Below, piece after piece: positions 42,571-53,314 of a stretch of DNA of 64,000 bases. Below the pieces are notes generated by a model, which made no database searches, had not been told where the DNA came from, and saw nothing but the letters and a program-made list of their open reading frames with translations. A program made the position numbers and the translations under genes. This DNA is from Methanolobus sp. Its GTDB lineage: Archaea > Halobacteriota > Methanosarcinia > Methanosarcinales > Methanosarcinaceae. The first letter of the stretch is position 1. Every line of letters begins with the position of its first letter. Where the stretch lies: assembly GCF_016278385.1 (NCBI RefSeq), contig NZ_JADQBY010000016.1:1-64000 (forward strand), written 5' to 3'.

Positions 42571-42586
42571 CCCCTATCCAAGCTAA

Positions 42587-43933
42587 TTACTCTTCTTCGA
42601 TATAGAGTTCTTCACCGTTTCTCAACAGATGGAGTGTATCTCCGAGTACATAGCCTGCATCTTCTGCCATCTGAATATATTCACTGTGCATTTGTATGGT
42701 TCCATGTGCAGGAATGACATGTTCTGGTTTAAGCATCCTGAGCAGTTCCCAGTGGTCTTCACGGTATGCATGTCCGGATACATGGACATTGTCATATATC
42801 CTGGCTCCACGCATCTTCAATTTTGTTTCAAGTGCATAGCGGTTTGCCTGTGTCATGGGGTTTGGAATGATGTTAGCTGAGAATATTATCCTGTCACCAC
42901 TGTCAATCTTGAATGGTGTTTCTCCGTTTGCAATTCTTCCAAGCACCGCGCCGGGTTCCCCCTGGTGTCCTGTAACAACTGGTAGGTACTTGTTTTTACC
43001 GGCTTCCATTATCCTGCCAAATGCTTTGTCTATTTCCCTGCGGTTTCCATAAATTTCCACGTTTTTAGGCAGTTCAATGTATCCCATCTTGTGGGCAGTT
43101 GCGATGTACCTCTCCATGGACCTTCCCATGAGAACTGGAATTCTCCCCATTTCCTGTGCAAATTTCACAATTGAATTCACACGGGCTACATGTGATGCAA
43201 AGGTGGTGACGATCATACCTACATCTGATTCTTCGGTTTCAATCAGTACGTCCCTGAGCATTGAATGAGCTATCATTTCAGACGGAGCTTTTCCATTGCG
43301 TCCTGCATTTGTACTTTCTGTAATCAGTGCAATGACTCCTTCTTCGCCAAGTTCTTTAAGCCTTTCAAAGTCAGGTGCCTCTCCAAGTGTAGGTGTCCTG
43401 TCAAGTTTGAAGTCACATGCGTAAACAAGAGCACCGCTTATGGTGTGGATTACAAGGAATATAGTATCTATTATGCTGTGCTGGGTGTTGACAAACTCAA
43501 TGGATATGTCCTTTGTGATATCCATGGTTTCTCCTGCGTTCATGGATACGATGTTGTTCTTAACTCCGAATTTCCTCTCTGATTCGATCTGGTGCTTAAT
43601 AAGGGCTGTTGTGTATGGAGTTCCTATTATGGGAGCTGCATATCTGTGTGCAAGTTTTGGAATTGCACCGATGTGGTCAAGGTGACCGTGTGTACATACA
43701 ATTGCACGCACATTGCCGTTTACCTCTTTCATAATGGTGTCATCAGGGATGGCTCCCATTTCGATAAGCTCAAGTGAGTGCATCTTGTCGGTCTCTACGT
43801 CCTCGTGTATCTGGACTCTGTCCAGGCGGAGGCCCATATCAACGATGATGATGTCATCATTGATCCTGATAGCAGTCATATTACGGCCCATTTCATTATA
43901 GCCGCCAACTGCAATTATTCCTATTTCAGTCAT
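42587..43933 (-). CDS. rnj: RNase J-family ribonuclease
   Basis: HGHLDHIGAIP metallo-beta-lactamase/beta-CASP motifs. Confidence 0.9.
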   Translation of the reverse strand: MTEIGIIAVGGYNEMGRNMTAIRINDDIIIVDMGLRLDRVQIHEDVETDKMHSLELIEMGAIPDDTIMKEVNGNVRAIVCTHGHLDHIGAIPKLAHRYAAPIIGTPYTTALIKHQIESERKFGVKNNIVSMNAGETMDITKDISIEFVNTQHSIIDTIFLVIHTISGALVYACDFKLDRTPTLGEAPDFERLKELGEEGVIALITESTNAGRNGKAPSEMIAHSMLRDVLIETEESDVGMIVTTFASHVARVNSIVKFAQEMGRIPVLMGRSMERYIATAHKMGYIELPKNVEIYGNRREIDKAFGRIMEAGKNKYLPVVTGHQGEPGAVLGRIANGETPFKIDSGDRIIFSANIIPNPMTQANRYALETKLKMRGARIYDNVHVSGHAYREDHWELLRMLKPEHVIPAHGTIQMHSEYIQMAEDAGYVLGDTLHLLRNGEELYIEEE

Positions 43934-43994
43934 ATATATTACTCACATATTATTAAAAATATTTTATTTAATTATTCCCTTTGATTGATGAATG

Positions 43995-45098
43995 TCAAAC
44001 TGTCTGAAAATCAGTATTCTTTGAACGCAGAGCAAGATCTTTTACATTAAAACCACGCAGTTCAAGATATTCTCTCGTCCAGCCACTTATCACAGCAGGT
44101 GCCAGGTGTAAATCGTTCATGTTCTTGCAGCCGCAAAGGAACATTGCCACCTTTAATTCGTTAAGCATGTGCTGGATGCTGTTCACTACTTCGTCCTTCC
44201 CCTTCATTGCAGGTTCTACAAAAGGTAAAGCAGCGCTTGCAACCGAGGCTCCAAGAGCAATGGACTTTGCAATATCAAGTCCACTCCGCAGACCTCCAGT
44301 TGCTATGACTGGCAAAGATACACTACATTCAACTATGCTTGGCACGGTGGGTATGCCGAAATCCCAGAATAATTCTCCCAGTAATTCAGATTCCAGGTCT
44401 TTTCTTTCCCTGGCACGATATACTTCCACACCTGACCAGCTTGTACCTCCGACACCACCTACGTCTATTGCGGATACTCCGGCTTCTTTAAGAAGGAATG
44501 CATCTTCATGTGATATTCCTGCTCCGGTTTCTTTGATAATTACAGGTACTGCCAGTGAGCATATTTCCTTAATAACTTCCAGGGCTCCTGAAGCATCCCT
44601 GTCACCTTCCGGCTGTATTGCTTCCTGAAGGAAGTTCAGGTGAACTGCAATGGCATCGGCATCGATCATTTCGATGATCCTTTCCACGCCTTCAACACCA
44701 TATTCTTGTATCTGCGCCGCACCAATGTTACCGTAAACAAAAGCTTCCGGTGCTTTATCCCTCACAACGCGGAATGATTCCTCCTGTGAAGGATCTTCAA
44801 TGGCGGCTCGCTGGCTTCCAACTCCAATTCCGATCCCAAGTTCTTCTGCAGCCTCTGCTAGTGCTGCATTCACTGACGTTGTGTCGGGATGTCCGCCAGT
44901 TATGGATGCTATCATAAAAGGTGCCTTCATATCCTTTTCCAGAAAACGCAGAGACAAGTCAATGTCATCCATGTTCATCTCCGGCAGGGCTCTGTGTACC
45001 AGCATTACATCTTTAAATCCTGGTCCTACTTTCCTTGATTCTACCGGGCTTGCAGCGCATAGCTCTAGATGTTCTATTTTTCTCCTGGAAGTACTCAT
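43995..45098 (-). CDS. fni: Type 2 isopentenyl-diphosphate isomerase
   Basis: FMIASITGGHPDT, GVGSQRAA, VHLNFLQEAIQPEGD, GGVGGTSW. Confidence 0.93.
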   Translation of the reverse strand: MSTSRRKIEHLELCAASPVESRKVGPGFKDVMLVHRALPEMNMDDIDLSLRFLEKDMKAPFMIASITGGHPDTTSVNAALAEAAEELGIGIGVGSQRAAIEDPSQEESFRVVRDKAPEAFVYGNIGAAQIQEYGVEGVERIIEMIDADAIAVHLNFLQEAIQPEGDRDASGALEVIKEICSLAVPVIIKETGAGISHEDAFLLKEAGVSAIDVGGVGGTSWSGVEVYRARERKDLESELLGELFWDFGIPTVPSIVECSVSLPVIATGGLRSGLDIAKSIALGASVASAALPFVEPAMKGKDEVVNSIQHMLNELKVAMFLCGCKNMNDLHLAPAVISGWTREYLELRGFNVKDLALRSKNTDFQTV

Positions 45099-45123
45099 AA
45101 TAATACCTTGTAGACACTTAGAT

Positions 45124-45903
45124 TTATGTTGTTTTAACACCTGAGATTGCGGTGCCTATATTTTTTCCACTCAGGAAATCAGATACGTTTCCTGCATTAC
45201 CTGCATTGAATATATAAGAAGTACTGTTTGACTGCTCACTAAGATTTAAAAGCTCAAGTACTTTTCCCAGCATACCGCCTGTTACATCAGTATTGGCAGA
45301 ACCGCCAAGACACTCCTTAATTTTATTGAAGTTATTGTTGCTGATATTGGGTATTACTTCACTGTTACTGTCAAGCACTCCTTCTTCAGCACTTCCTATT
45401 CCAATTCTTGCTGCTTTCATCTGTATTGCTAGATATGGAACTATCTGATCGCCTGAAAGGACAGAAGTCCCAAGTTCAGTGTCCATTACCATGTCTCCAT
45501 GCAAAACTGGTACAAAGTCATTAGTAAGCATTTCTTCTATTTGCTCCAGGAACATACTCTTAATTCGGCTGTTTTCAGACACTGCACATGCCATTGGATG
45601 GACTGGCAATGCATTAACTCCTGCGGAGTTAAGGGCTTCAACAACCATGGTGTTAAGTTCCCGTACGGACATATGGGTCACTATTGAGCCGATGTGGTCG
45701 AATTTTCCTGTAAGTCCGAAACGTTTAACCTGCGGATGTCCAAATGATCCGGCTCCGTGCACGATAATAAGTTTACCTTCAAAACCTGCAATCTCGCTGG
45801 CAATACGTTTAATTTCATCCTGTCTCGCAGCACCGTCATCAGCACTTTTATCGGTGATGACACTACCTCCGATCTTCAGGATGGTGATATTATTTTTATC
45901 CAT
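45124..45903 (-). CDS. Isopentenyl phosphate kinase
   Basis: Amino acid kinase fold; KIGGSVITDK, HGAGSFGHP; between mvk and fni. Confidence 0.92.
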   Translation of the reverse strand: MDKNNITILKIGGSVITDKSADDGAARQDEIKRIASEIAGFEGKLIIVHGAGSFGHPQVKRFGLTGKFDHIGSIVTHMSVRELNTMVVEALNSAGVNALPVHPMACAVSENSRIKSMFLEQIEEMLTNDFVPVLHGDMVMDTELGTSVLSGDQIVPYLAIQMKAARIGIGSAEEGVLDSNSEVIPNISNNNFNKIKECLGGSANTDVTGGMLGKVLELLNLSEQSNSTSYIFNAGNAGNVSDFLSGKNIGTAISGVKTT

Positions 45904-46813
45904 TCAATGGCTCCAGTCGTACGCCTTCTTCCGTATTTTTAGTAATAATGGCTTCTCCACCTGCATCTTCAATGGCTTTTGCAATAGTCATGGCGGTGTT
46001 ATCATCTGCGAGCGATATTATACATCCGCCACCACCAGCTCCGGTGATTTTGGCACATATGGCACCACTGTTGCGGGCGGCATAAACAAGGGACGAAAGC
46101 TCAGCACTTCCAACACCAATGGCATCAAGAAGTCCCTGATTCACATTCATGAGTTTTCCAATTGTCATGTAGTCTCCCTCATGAACGAATTTTTCAGCAA
46201 TCATGGACATCTGTCCTATATTGAAAAGGATTGATTCTATGATGGTAGGGAATTCGCTGCGAAGGTTTGCAACATTTCCAACAAGCTCCTTTGTAGAGGA
46301 GAATTGGTTCGTGTTGCCTATCACAATGGGACACTTCAGAAGTGGAAGTTGTTTTCTTTGTGGTATCATAACAACACCGCCCATGGTGCTTACATATGTG
46401 TCTGTGGGGCTTGCATTACCCTGTACCATTTTTTCGATTTCATGCCCTGTTCTTGCAATATCTTCAAGGGAAAGGCCACATTCATATAGATGGTTCAGTG
46501 CCTGGATACTGGCAACAGTAACGGCTGCAGAGGATCCGAGTCCGGAACCGACGGGAATTTCGGATTCGATTCTGATTCTGACGCCTGTTATATCTGTTAA
46601 CCGTTGCATCTTTTCAATGGCATAGGATACATACGGGTGTATCTCATAGTCTATCCCTGTGGTTCCCAGCGTTGACTCTATTAATATATCGTTGCTCTTT
46701 TCCACATGAACCTTTGTGCGAAGTTCAACAGCACAGCAAATTGCGCTTTCTCCATATACTACTGCGTGTTCACCAAAAAGGTAAATTTTTCCAGGTGCAG
46801 AACATGTAATCAC
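45896..46813 (-). CDS. mvk: Mevalonate kinase
   Basis: SAPGKIYLFGEHAVVYG, IPVGSGLGSSAAVTVA, KITGAGGGGCII. Confidence 0.95.
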   Translation of the reverse strand: MITCSAPGKIYLFGEHAVVYGESAICCAVELRTKVHVEKSNDILIESTLGTTGIDYEIHPYVSYAIEKMQRLTDITGVRIRIESEIPVGSGLGSSAAVTVASIQALNHLYECGLSLEDIARTGHEIEKMVQGNASPTDTYVSTMGGVVMIPQRKQLPLLKCPIVIGNTNQFSSTKELVGNVANLRSEFPTIIESILFNIGQMSMIAEKFVHEGDYMTIGKLMNVNQGLLDAIGVGSAELSSLVYAARNSGAICAKITGAGGGGCIISLADDNTAMTIAKAIEDAGGEAIITKNTEEGVRLEPLNG

Positions 46814-46835
46814 AGAAATCCCCTTGATATGGTTC

Positions 46836-47633
46836 TTACTCTACTACAATTGCTGCATATCCGACAACTTTCGCCATGTCTCCGCTGACGTCTCCGCTGG
46901 TCGCATATTTTAGCAACGATACGTTTTTAGCACCAAATTCTTTTGTGGCTGATAACATTGCTGCAATTGGGCCGAATCCGCATGCTGATATGTTTCGCTC
47001 TTCCCTGCGCCTGTAAAATTCAGGAATGTCCATTTCAATAATGGGTTCAATGAGGTAATGGTCATTTTCTCTGGCAACATCGGCAGGTTGGTAGTGGGTA
47101 AAATCACTTGATGCAATAAATATTACTTTCTTTCCTGTAAGCTTTGCTGCCTTTGCAACTTCTTGACCTATTTCCGATGCAGTTTCTTCATCCTGAAGTC
47201 CCATGCATATTGGAAGTATTTTAAAGTCATTGTTGGATATGTGTTGCAAAAAAGGTATTTGCACCTCAATGGAATGCTCTAAATGGTGTGCATGCTCATC
47301 AGAATCTATGATGGTGCCAGCAAGAAGTTTTCCTATTTCCCTGTCGGTTTCAACAATTCCAAGAGGAGTCATCCATGTATCCTGGGACATTGCCACAGCA
47401 GATCCATAACCTGTGTGGTTTGGTCCAAACAGTACATAGGTGTCTGCTTTAGGCAATCGGGCATATGCATGTGCTGCCACTTCTCCCGAATATATGTATC
47501 CGGCATGAGGTACGACAGCACCAAGGATGGGCATCTCTGAGATAACCACATCCTTAAAGCACCTGCTAAGTTCCTTCTTAAGGCTTTTTGGATTAAGCGG
47601 ATAAAATTGACCGGCAACGGTTGTTTGTCTCAT
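46836..47633 (-). CDS. MEMO1-family protein
   Basis: RQTTVAGQFYP, VPHAGYIYSG, FGPNHTGYG, SSDFTHY. Confidence 0.92.
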   Translation of the reverse strand: MRQTTVAGQFYPLNPKSLKKELSRCFKDVVISEMPILGAVVPHAGYIYSGEVAAHAYARLPKADTYVLFGPNHTGYGSAVAMSQDTWMTPLGIVETDREIGKLLAGTIIDSDEHAHHLEHSIEVQIPFLQHISNNDFKILPICMGLQDEETASEIGQEVAKAAKLTGKKVIFIASSDFTHYQPADVARENDHYLIEPIIEMDIPEFYRRREERNISACGFGPIAAMLSATKEFGAKNVSLLKYATSGDVSGDMAKVVGYAAIVVE

Positions 47634-47703
47634 ACTACAATTCACCCTATATTATTATACAGGTTTTTGATATATGTAGTATGCTTCACACAAGCTGTCA
47701 GTT

Positions 47704-48363
47704 TCAAACTCCTGCTTCAAAGTCTTCAAGTTCGTAAGTAAACATTGAATCATTGGCCTTTGCTATCTCTCTTGCAAGTAACCAGTATACGAGGGAGAGT
47801 GCTTTTCTTCCTTTGTTGTTGGTTGGAATTACAAAATCTACATTTGATGTCATGTTGTTGGTGTCACAGAGTGCCACAACAGGTATACCGATGTTTACGG
47901 TTTCCTTGATGACCTGTGCATCACCGGTAGGGTCGGTAACAATTACCACATCAGGCTCGCAGAATAGTTCTATTTTAGGGTTTGTAAGAAGTCCTGGAAT
48001 AAATCTTCCTACCATTGACTTAGCACCGATTGCTTTTGCGAACATTTTTGCAGGGAATTGGCCGTACTGTCTTGCAGATACTACAAGAATCCTCTGTGGT
48101 TCGTATTTTGAAAGAAATGCTGCTGCGAGTTTAATTCTCTCGTCGGTTGCCTGGATGTCAAGTACATAAAGACCGTCTGTTCTTACGCGGTAGACGAACT
48201 TCATCATGTTCTCTGTCTTCTGTTGTGTACCGATGTGTACGCCTGCTGCAAGGTACTCATCTATTGGGACAAGAGATGTGGTCTTTACTTCTTCACCTGC
48301 TTCTCCGGTCACTTCACTTTCGATATTAGTTTCAGTAATTGTAATTTCTTCTGTAGAATCCAT
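47704..48363 (-). CDS. rps2: 30S ribosomal protein uS2
   Basis: [42 protein letters not shown]; acidic N-terminal extension. Confidence 0.95.
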   Translation of the reverse strand: MDSTEEITITETNIESEVTGEAGEEVKTTSLVPIDEYLAAGVHIGTQQKTENMMKFVYRVRTDGLYVLDIQATDERIKLAAAFLSKYEPQRILVVSARQYGQFPAKMFAKAIGAKSMVGRFIPGLLTNPKIELFCEPDVVIVTDPTGDAQVIKETVNIGIPVVALCDTNNMTSNVDFVIPTNNKGRKALSLVYWLLAREIAKANDSMFTYELEDFEAGV

Positions 48364-48367
48364 AAAA

Positions 48368-48562
48368 TCACCTAATGTTATTATTTCGTTTAACAGTAAT
48401 CGGAATTACTCCGAGTTCAAATTCCTTTTTAGCAAGGGTTAATGAGTTCATGCTTGGATCATCGATCAGCACTGGAGCCCCCATTGAAATTTGCAATGCT
48501 CTTGCACCAACGATTCTAGCTTTTTCATACCTGGTATAGTGTTCTGTAGTCAAATAGATCAC
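48368..48562 (-). CDS. rpoK: RNA polymerase subunit K
   Basis: [30 protein letters not shown]. Confidence 0.93.
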   Translation of the reverse strand: MIYLTTEHYTRYEKARIVGARALQISMGAPVLIDDPSMNSLTLAKKEFELGVIPITVKRNNNIR

Positions 48563-48750
48563 CTGATTAAAATCATATTGAAAATATCAATAGTCCATTT
48601 GTTGATAGCTACTCCTATTGCTTTCAAAAAGTATTCCTGTATGAATAGCCATTAATGTGGTCAATGATAACCATGATAGATATAAATGTATTCGGAATCC
48701 CTCCGAATGTGGTTGTAAACCTTTTCTGATAGTAGTGCCCTTTAATTTTA

Positions 48751-48852
48751 TGAGGCTGCTGAGATTTGAACTCAGGTTCCGGCATGTTTTGCATAGAAGA
48801 TACATCATATGTCCCGAACGCCGAAAGCTGGTTCAGGTTACTCTACAGCCCC
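48751..48852 (-). tRNA. tRNA-Pro(CGG) with ~27-nt anticodon-loop intron
   Basis: Minus strand GGGGCTG...CGGCG-TTCGGG-[ACATATGATGTATCTTCTATGCAAAAC]-A-TGCCG...CTGAGTTCAAATCTCAG-CAGCCTC-A. Confidence 0.75.
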
Positions 48853-49041
48853 TTACTGGTACGGGGCAAGTGTATCTACTAGCTCGACATGTGAGAGGAT
48901 CATTCTTCTGCAGCAGTAGCGGATGACACCAAGGTCATCCAGAACTGCAGCAGGATCTTCTCCTTCTCCGACACGCTGTTTATATTCTTCCCAACAGTTT
49001 GAGACTACTTTTCCACAGCTGAAACATCGAACTGGTAACAT
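48853..49041 (-). CDS. rpoN: RNA polymerase subunit N
   Basis: [20 protein letters not shown] ... [17 protein letters not shown]. Confidence 0.95.
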   Translation of the reverse strand: MLPVRCFSCGKVVSNCWEEYKQRVGEGEDPAAVLDDLGVIRYCCRRMILSHVELVDTLAPYQ

Positions 49042-49051
49042 ATCCTTTTGC

Positions 49052-49456
49052 CTACCTGTATGATTTCTGATACCTGGCACGTGCGCCTGGTCCACCAAAC
49101 TTCTTGGTTTCCTTCTGTCTGGAGTCGTTTACCAGGAGATTACGGTCGTATGCCATATATGAATCTCTGAGATTTGTATCACTGGTCCAGTCTACAATGC
49201 CTCTTGCAATTGCAGTCCTTACAGCACTTGCCTGGCCGATAATTCCACCGCCATTGACAATAACATCTATGTCTAATCCTTCAGCAGCATCACCTGCAAG
49301 CGCAACTGCCTCAAGGATCTTGAGTTTTGCAAACTCAGGGCTGTATATTTCCAGTGGCTTCTTGTTAATGCGCACTTTTCCGTTTCCCTTCTTCACTGTT
49401 GCACGTGCAATAGCTGTCTTCTTTTTTCCAGATGAGGTTATAACCTTAATAGCCAT
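49052..49456 (-). CDS. rps9: 30S ribosomal protein uS9
   Basis: [16 protein letters not shown] ... [14 protein letters not shown]. Confidence 0.95.
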   Translation of the reverse strand: MAIKVITSSGKKKTAIARATVKKGNGKVRINKKPLEIYSPEFAKLKILEAVALAGDAAEGLDIDVIVNGGGIIGQASAVRTAIARGIVDWTSDTNLRDSYMAYDRNLLVNDSRQKETKKFGGPGARARYQKSYR

Positions 49457-49473
49457 TATAATCTTCCTCCTTT

Positions 49474-49902
49474 TTAGAACTTAGCACCGAGTTTTTTACT
49501 GACATCGCCAAGTCTGAGGTATTTGTTTGAACTCAGGCGGTCCATGCTTGCCTCTTCGATCTTTACAGCTTCCTTGTCCTGGAATTCCATTGGTACTCCA
49601 ATGTATACCTTAAGACTGGACATTGCGCTTTTTCCTCTTGCACGTTTGTAAGGGAGCATTCCTCTTACGGTCCTTTTAAGGATTCTGTCCGGCCTCTTAG
49701 GGAAGTATGGTCCAAACTCTGGCTTACCTCTTTTTAGGGTTTGATCATACTCTCTTAATGTAGTATATTTTGAACCGGAAATGACTGCCTTTTCAGCATT
49801 GATAATATCAATTTGTTCACCAGCAAGCAATCTCTTTGCAACAGTACTTGCAAGCCTGCCCAGAATGAGTCCTTCTGCATCGATAATCGTCATCTTTTCC
49901 AC
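49474..49902 (-). CDS. rpl13: 50S ribosomal protein uL13
   Basis: [20 protein letters not shown] ... [18 protein letters not shown]. Confidence 0.95.
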   Translation of the reverse strand: MEKMTIIDAEGLILGRLASTVAKRLLAGEQIDIINAEKAVISGSKYTTLREYDQTLKRGKPEFGPYFPKRPDRILKRTVRGMLPYKRARGKSAMSSLKVYIGVPMEFQDKEAVKIEEASMDRLSSNKYLRLGDVSKKLGAKF

Positions 49903-50298
49903 CTACTGCAAGATCTTGATTCCAGACCCCTTGGGGTTTTCTTCCAATATCTGTTCAATTGTCAGGCATTTGCCGCCAACTTCTTCGATCTTTTCCAATG
50001 CAGTTACACTGAAATTGTATGCTGCGACAGTTACTGCCTTGCTAAGTAATCCTGAACCCAGGACTTTACCTGCAATAAGGACCGTTTCACCATCTTTTGC
50101 ATACCTGTTGATCTTGCTCAGGTTTACCTGTGCGTAGTTCTTGCCAGGCTTTTCTAACCTTTTGGCCACATCTTTCCAGATAGCGACTTCATTCTGACGT
50201 GCCTCTTCCTTTAGTGCTGCAATAAGCACAGACGTGCGAGGGTTTGTCTTTCTTTCGATTTTGACTTGTGTAGTCTTGCTCATATTGTTCCTCCGCAA
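49903..50298 (-). CDS. rpl18e: 50S ribosomal protein eL18
   Basis: KTNPRTSVLIAALKEEARQNEVAIWKDVAKRLEKP. Confidence 0.93.
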   Translation of the reverse strand: MRRNNMSKTTQVKIERKTNPRTSVLIAALKEEARQNEVAIWKDVAKRLEKPGKNYAQVNLSKINRYAKDGETVLIAGKVLGSGLLSKAVTVAAYNFSVTALEKIEEVGGKCLTIEQILEENPKGSGIKILQ

Positions 50299-50426
50299 GA
50301 GTATGTCTCACTCACGCACTATATGCGTTCGAACATCCGTAAGGTGTCAATTAAGTAAGTACATGTGAGTCTGTAGAATCAGACTGGTGTTTGAATAACA
50401 TTAATAGTACATAAAGATTATGTGGA

Positions 50427-50894
50427 TTATTCTCCGTTACTGAATACATTACTGTACACTTTGTCATATATGGGACTTATGTCACATCCAAGTTCCTTTG
50501 CAGTGAGCAGGCCAGCAACTTCAATATCAACAAGATCTTCTAGTTGTTCCTGTTTCTTATTTATGAGTGCTGTTATGTCCCTTGCACTTTTTCCGCAATT
50601 AGCAACTATCAGGGAGATTATATCTTCGATTGTAGACCTCTCCTTAAAGATAGATTCCGAGGGCTTAAAACCATGTGGTATCTCTATCTTGTCGATATCA
50701 AAATTAGGGACAAGTTCTGCCTCTTTGAATTTTAACAAACGAGCTCCTATGGCCCTGTCCCTTATTTTAGAAGCAACATCAGGTGCCATCCATTTAAGAT
50801 CAAAGGAGAGTGCGAATTCAAAGTCCTTGATTGACAGTGAATTCTTGTTATTTCGTTTAAATGGAGTTGCTGCTACAAGCATCAATTCATCCAT
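50427..50894 (-). CDS. DUF2240-like archaeal protein
   Basis: 155 aa; AATPFKRN...FDLKWM...ARLLKFKEAELVPNFD. Confidence 0.6.
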   Translation of the reverse strand: MDELMLVAATPFKRNNKNSLSIKDFEFALSFDLKWMAPDVASKIRDRAIGARLLKFKEAELVPNFDIDKIEIPHGFKPSESIFKERSTIEDIISLIVANCGKSARDITALINKKQEQLEDLVDIEVAGLLTAKELGCDISPIYDKVYSNVFSNGE

Positions 50895-51376
50895 TATGAA
50901 CCTCTGCGAAGCTCATCAATAATTGTATCGGCAACTCTGCCACATTCTGTTCGCTTCGGACCATCAATATGATTGATCTGGAGTACAAGCAATTCACTTT
51001 CAACAATAGCCCTTACCAGGTAAATATCGCCCCTGAATGGGACACGATTGTACTTTCCATCAAGGTAGCTGTATCTCAAGTGAACCCTGAAATCTATAAT
51101 TCCCTCTTTTTCCAGAGTGTCCAGTACATAATCTACAGTATCATAATTAAGTGATGAAAAATCTATGCCATTGGTGACTACCTCAATGGCTATCTCTCTT
51201 TTAGCCTGTATACGATGTCCTCTCTGGGTAACAGATTCAGTAACGAACATGCCGAACTTCCCGTCTATGTTTGCCATCACTTTCACAAAAAAAGGAAGGT
51301 CAGAATGGTAGCGATATTTCTGTTCAAACTCCACGGTCCTGTGAGGAAATCGATGATATATTCGCTTTCGCATCAT
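50894..51376 (-). CDS. Conserved archaeal protein of unknown function
   Basis: Full ORF overlapping next gene by 1 nt. Confidence 0.6.
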   Translation of the reverse strand: MMRKRIYHRFPHRTVEFEQKYRYHSDLPFFVKVMANIDGKFGMFVTESVTQRGHRIQAKREIAIEVVTNGIDFSSLNYDTVDYVLDTLEKEGIIDFRVHLRYSYLDGKYNRVPFRGDIYLVRAIVESELLVLQINHIDGPKRTECGRVADTIIDELRRGS

Positions 51377-51435
51377 TTTAAATTGCTACCATCCTTTATT
51401 TTCTAATTTTTATAATAAATGCATGTTCACTCTAT

Positions 51436-53007
51436 TTAAAGTTTGATGAGTTTGGCGTCGATTATTCCTTCAACTGCCCTCATCTCTTTAAGAATTGGCT
51501 CAGAAACTTCTGAATCAACATTGAGAGCCATAATGGTCGTTCCACCGATTTCAGCTCTTCCTACTTGCATCCCTGATATGTTGATGTTGTTCTTTCCAAG
51601 AACCATGCAGCAGGGTCCTATTACATTAGGTTTGTTGACATGTTTTGTTACTATCAGGTATCCTGATGGTATAACATCAACATGTTCTCCGTTGATATTG
51701 ATTATTTTTCCTTTGCCACCAATGACAGTTCCTGCTATTGACACTGTTTCGTTGCCCATGCTGATCTCTACTTTAATAGTAGAGCTGAATTCTTCCGTTG
51801 TATCTGATTTGCTCTCAACGACCCCTACTTTCCTTGACTTTGCAATGGTGCCTGCATTTACGTAGTTTACAGCAGATCCAAGTGCAACCTGAAGCATGCC
51901 TTTCACTGCAGCAATAGTTACTGGTCTGGTATCTTTTTCTGCAATTTCTCCGTTATATGATATCTTTATTTGATCATAATTCTTGCCAAACAACTGTGCA
52001 CATGCATCACTCATTGTTTCAGCAAGCTGGATATAAGGTGCAAGCATAGTCATTATCTCTGGTTTAACAGAAGGTATGTTGATAGCGTTCTTTGCAGTTC
52101 CGCCAGTGAGCACGGATACAACTTCTTCTGCAACTGAAACAGCCACATTGATCTGTGCTTCCTTTGTGGATGCTCCCAGGTGTGGTGTAGCTATCAGCGT
52201 CTCACAATCAAGAAGCGGACTTTCAAGAGGTGGTTCATTTACAAACACATCAATTGCAGCGCCAGCTATCTTTTTACTGTTCAATGCCTCAGCAAGTGCT
52301 TCTTCATTGATGATTCCCCCACGTGCACAATTGATGATTCTTGCATTACTTTTCATCAAAGCAAACTCTTCTGCATCGATGATGTTTCTTGTATCTTTTG
52401 TAAGAGGTGTGTGAACAGTGATGAAATCGGCCACTTTTACTATTTCATGAACTGACATCATCTTTACTCCCATTTCCTTTGCCCTTTCATCAGAAACAAA
52501 AGGATCGTACGCCAGGATCTCCATATTAAGTCCCTGTGCCCTTTTTGTCACCTCTGCACCAATGCGTCCAAGTCCTATGACACCAAGGATCTTGCCATTG
52601 ACCTCAACACCCATGAACTTGTTGCGTTCCCATTTTTTGGATTTGAGTGATGCATTTGCCTGTGGCACATTCCTTGCCAGGGACATCATCATTGCAATAG
52701 TGTGTTCTGCTGCGGAGAGCATGTTTCCTTCAGGTGCGTTGACAACGATTATTCCTTTCTCTGTAGCTGCCTCTACATCCACATTATCAATACCTACCCC
52801 TGCTCTTCCAACAATTTTCATTTTGTCGGCTGCTTCTATAACCTTTCTTGTAACCTGCGTCCCGCTTCTGATTACAAGTGCGTCATATTCAGGTATCTTC
52901 TCAACGAGTTCCTCTTCGGAAAGTCCTGTAAGGACATCAACTGTGAAATGCTGTTGAAGTATTGTTAATCCCTGTTCTGATAATGGATCACTAACTAGTA
53001 CTTTCAT
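51436..53007 (-). CDS. serA: D-3-phosphoglycerate dehydrogenase
   Basis: GKILGVIGLGRIGAEV, HTPLTKDTRNII, C-terminal ACT domain. Confidence 0.95.
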   Translation of the reverse strand: MKVLVSDPLSEQGLTILQQHFTVDVLTGLSEEELVEKIPEYDALVIRSGTQVTRKVIEAADKMKIVGRAGVGIDNVDVEAATEKGIIVVNAPEGNMLSAAEHTIAMMMSLARNVPQANASLKSKKWERNKFMGVEVNGKILGVIGLGRIGAEVTKRAQGLNMEILAYDPFVSDERAKEMGVKMMSVHEIVKVADFITVHTPLTKDTRNIIDAEEFALMKSNARIINCARGGIINEEALAEALNSKKIAGAAIDVFVNEPPLESPLLDCETLIATPHLGASTKEAQINVAVSVAEEVVSVLTGGTAKNAINIPSVKPEIMTMLAPYIQLAETMSDACAQLFGKNYDQIKISYNGEIAEKDTRPVTIAAVKGMLQVALGSAVNYVNAGTIAKSRKVGVVESKSDTTEEFSSTIKVEISMGNETVSIAGTVIGGKGKIININGEHVDVIPSGYLIVTKHVNKPNVIGPCCMVLGKNNINISGMQVGRAEIGGTTIMALNVDSEVSEPILKEMRAVEGIIDAKLIKL

Positions 53008-53314
53008 ATTATATGTCTCCGCGGATAATTGCAATATAAATGATTGCGTATTGATTTTATAGTTTTAAGGACTATGGAATTGTATCATTTTCTACATATG
53101 GCCCTATGCTTCCATAATCGCTTTCAAGCTATTTTAACTTTCTTTGAAAATACACCATTTTACATATACTTGTCTCTTTAAAAACTTAAGTGCTTACATT
53201 ATTATATTTAATTGTACTTGGATATGGTTTCTATCGCAAGATAAAATAGAAACATATATATAAAATACTCTATATTAGCTTTAAATACCGGTAACAATCA
53301 ATTCAAACATATAT

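Noticed and set aside
45479-46234. 251-aa plus-strand ORF over mvk and isopentenyl phosphate kinase
   Set aside because: Antisense to two convincing enzymes; no recognisable motifs.
41599-47633. Isoprenoid/RNase J/MEMO1 cluster as a new system
   Set aside because: Gene order mvk, isopentenyl phosphate kinase, fni, rnj, prenyl synthase next to rps2 is a known archaeal arrangement.
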